From Dehalobacter sp. DCM (GTDB taxonomy: Bacteria > Bacillota > Desulfitobacteriia > Desulfitobacteriales > Syntrophobotulaceae): DNA of 64,000 nt. The translations under genes and the position numbers were made by a program. Position 1 is the stretch's first letter, and each line of letters begins with the position of its first letter. Location: positions 1,426,001 through 1,490,000 of the forward strand of contig NZ_CP092282.1 of the NCBI RefSeq assembly GCF_024972775.1, in the 5' to 3' direction. Positions 62,348 to 64,000 of this stretch are shown here, in pieces. A model generated the notes under the pieces. That model saw nothing but the letters and a program-made list of their open reading frames with translations, was not told the DNA's origin and did not search any database.

Positions 62348-63215
62348 TGTCCTGAAGCCGATCGGAATGACGTCTACGGATGTCGTACGCTGGCTGACCA
62401 GGAAAACAAAAGAAAAGAAAGCCGGGCATATCGGGACATTGGATCCAGGGGCTGCCGGCATACTGCCTATTTGTCTGGGTAAAGCAACCCGATTGGCCGA
62501 ATATCATACCGCACAGAATAAGAGCTATCGCGCAGAAATCACCTTGGGCATTTCCACCGATACCCAGGATGCCTTCGGTCAGGAAGTATCCCGCGTCATA
62601 CCCCAGGTAACAAAAGAAGCATTTACAGCAACACTGGAAAAATTTCTTGGTGCCATTGAACAAGAACCGCCGATGTATTCAGCGGTCAGAAAAGACGGCA
62701 AACACCTTTATGAGTATGCCCGTCAGGGAATCGAATTTACCCGTGAGAAGAGACAGGTGACGATCCACAGTCTGAAATTGATTGAATGGTATGAAGACAT
62801 TTTTCCAAGAGCCCTGTTCGATATCGATTGCTCCAAGGGAACATATATCCGGACACTATGCTTGGATATTGGCAACGAACTGGGCTGCGGTGCACATATG
62901 TCCTTTCTCCTGCGCTTAGATGCAGGGAAATTCACGCTGGATAACAGCTACACACTGGAAGAGATCGCGCGCTGCCTTGCGGCTGGTGATGAGCGATTTC
63001 TCCTGGCACCGGAATGGGGACTGCCGCTTCCGGCGGTTAAATTGCCGGCGCACCGGCTGGCTGCCTTTAAGAATGGACTATCCACCGACTATAGCCGGCA
63101 GGAAATCCCATTAACCACAGACAAGGCCACTGTCCAGGTATTCTGTGAAAATCGGTTTATTGGGATCGGGACTTGGGAAAACCATGTTCTCACGCCAAGT
63201 AAAGTCATGGTTTAA
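62331..63215 (+). CDS. truB: tRNA pseudouridine-55 synthase TruB (294 aa)
   Basis: DGIINVLKPIGMTSTDVVRWL and the catalytic-Asp motif HIGTLDPGAAGILPICLGKATRL, then SYRAEITLGISTDTQDAFG. C-terminal PUA-like remainder. GTG 62331 follows GGGGGAGG at 9 nt. Confidence 0.95.
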   Translation: MDGIINVLKPIGMTSTDVVRWLTRKTKEKKAGHIGTLDPGAAGILPICLGKATRLAEYHTAQNKSYRAEITLGISTDTQDAFGQEVSRVIPQVTKEAFTATLEKFLGAIEQEPPMYSAVRKDGKHLYEYARQGIEFTREKRQVTIHSLKLIEWYEDIFPRALFDIDCSKGTYIRTLCLDIGNELGCGAHMSFLLRLDAGKFTLDNSYTLEEIARCLAAGDERFLLAPEWGLPLPAVKLPAHRLAAFKNGLSTDYSRQEIPLTTDKATVQVFCENRFIGIGTWENHVLTPSKVMV

Positions 63216-63228
63216 GGGGGTTAATCTC

Positions 63229-64000
63229 TTGAAAATATTCACCACTCTCCCTGAACACGCAGCGGAACCAACCGTATTGGCCCTCGGTAATTTTGACGGG
63301 GTGCATCTGGGTCATCAGCAGCTGCTGCGGCAGGGTTTGGCTAAAGCACGGGAACTGAATACCCATTTTTCTGTTCTGCTCTTTGACCCTCATCCGATGA
63401 AGGTGCTCTTCCCCGAAAGAAAGTTAGAACTTTTGACCGGAAAAGACGAACGGTTGCTCCTCTTTGAAAAGATGGGCGTCGATCAGGTATTTCTTTTGCC
63501 ATTCACGATGGAATTTGCGAATACGACCCCCGAAGAATTTGTGGAGAAAATCCTGATGAAGATCGGAGCCGTCCATCTCGTTGTGGGATTTAACTATTCC
63601 TTTGGCAGCCATGGCAAAGGAACCCCAGCCGACCTGCAGAAATTCGGACAGGACTATCATTTTGGTGTCAGCATCGTCCAAGCCCAGAAATTTGAGAATA
63701 AAGTCATATCCTCCTCAGAGATCCGGCGTTATCTTCTGCATGGCGACATCGCTATGGCGAAAGAAATGATGGGGCGAGCGCCGACCCTTACCGGTATCGT
63801 CGGTCACGGCGATGGGCGGGGCAGAAATATCGGTTTCCCCACCGCCAATTTGGAAACAGATGCTGATCAGTTAATACCAAAAAATGGTGTATATGCTGTT
63901 ACTTCAGTGATTGATGGCAAGCGGTACGGCGGCATGATGAATATCGGAGTCCGGCCGACATTTAAATCGGACGCGGATAAAACCATCGAAATATATTTTT
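63229..64000 (+). CDS. ribF: Riboflavin kinase/FAD synthetase RibF, 3'-truncated by window edge
   Basis: TTG 63229 behind AAGGGGG. Reads MKIFTTLPEHAAEP..., ALGNFDGVHLGHQQLL (nucleotidyltransferase motif), VVGFNYSFGSHGKG, SSSEIRRYL, and the start of the flavokinase domain (GRGRNIGFPTANLE, GVYAV). No stop before the window end: about 257 of roughly 310 residues are visible. Makes FMN and FAD. Last gene of the conserved rimP-ribF run. Confidence 0.94.
   Translation, partial: MKIFTTLPEHAAEPTVLALGNFDGVHLGHQQLLRQGLAKARELNTHFSVLLFDPHPMKVLFPERKLELLTGKDERLLLFEKMGVDQVFLLPFTMEFANTTPEEFVEKILMKIGAVHLVVGFNYSFGSHGKGTPADLQKFGQDYHFGVSIVQAQKFENKVISSSEIRRYLLHGDIAMAKEMMGRAPTLTGIVGHGDGRGRNIGFPTANLETDADQLIPKNGVYAVTSVIDGKRYGGMMNIGVRPTFKSDADKTIEIYF

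Noticed and set aside
1-64000. CRISPR arrays, rRNA, tRNA, prophage or intact insertion sequences
   Set aside because: I saw no evenly spaced direct repeats with unique spacers, no rRNA or tRNA-like sequence, and no transposase or phage structural gene. The only tyrosine recombinase is the housekeeping XerC.

Overview
The window reads as the chromosome of a low-to-mid GC, anaerobic Firmicute, most likely Peptococcaceae/Desulfitobacteriaceae (Desulfitobacterium, Dehalobacter or Desulfosporosinus type). This is an inference from gene content: two conserved Firmicute blocks (dprA / topA-trmFO-xerC-hslVU-codY, then rpsB-tsf-pyrH-frr-uppS-cdsA-dxr-rseP-ispG-proS-polC-rimP-nusA-ylxRQ-infB-rbfA-nrnA-truB-ribF), together with CooT, CobN, FmdE, lysine 2,3-aminomutase and Mo/W-type genes typical of strict anaerobes. 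I see no rRNA, tRNA or CRISPR array.

Region 1 (1-10.95 kb) is an accessory metal or tetrapyrrole block. It holds a CobN-like chelatase (5' end outside the window), a 70-residue protein that is 36% histidine, two tandem CGGC-domain proteins, an SDR reductase, a DUF3842 protein with a CooT-type nickel-binding protein, a SAM methyltransferase with an FmdE-domain protein, and a FecBCD/BtuFCD-type ABC importer. Two transcription units share a C-tract operator-like site at the promoter. Two leaders carry a compact RNA element (hairpin with ACGAA loop, hairpin with AGAA loop, then a strand that can pair with the first loop and is followed by a U-tract); a third leader carries only the first hairpin. 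This is my best candidate for an undescribed regulatory system.

Region 2 (11-17.4 kb) is an osmoadaptation block. ablBA makes N-epsilon-acetyl-beta-lysine. It is divergent from a GGDEF protein that ends in a ribbon-helix-helix-like segment. An opuA-type glycine betaine ABC operon follows, preceded by a clear c-di-AMP (ydaO/yuaA) riboswitch with a terminator.

Region 3 (17.5-23.4 kb) holds a HAD phosphatase, a scar of two truncated gene ends, dprA, a hairpin-rich repeat, and a TRAP transporter (dctP, fused dctQM) interposed between dprA and topA.

Region 4 (23.7-41.3 kb) is the housekeeping backbone: topA, trmFO, xerC, hslV, hslU, codY (with two CodY-box-like sites pointing to autoregulation), translation factors, and the isoprenoid/lipid genes uppS, cdsA, dxr, rseP and ispG. 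Palindromic MITE-like elements sit directly after the stop codons of cdsA, dxr and rseP.

Region 5 (41.4-49.2 kb) is an insertion between ispG and proS: an RcnA/NicO-like Ni/Co exporter, a radical SAM protein (Tes/MJ0619-like) fused to DUF5714, a molybdate/tungstate-type ABC transporter and a DUF364/DUF4213 protein.

Region 6 (49.3-64 kb) is the proS-polC-nusA-infB operon region. PolC lacks the usual exonuclease insertion. NusA carries a roughly 140-residue Glu/Asp/Tyr tail. IF-2 carries a roughly 280-residue Arg/Pro/Gly/Gln repeat tract encoded by recently duplicated DNA. ribF runs off the right edge.
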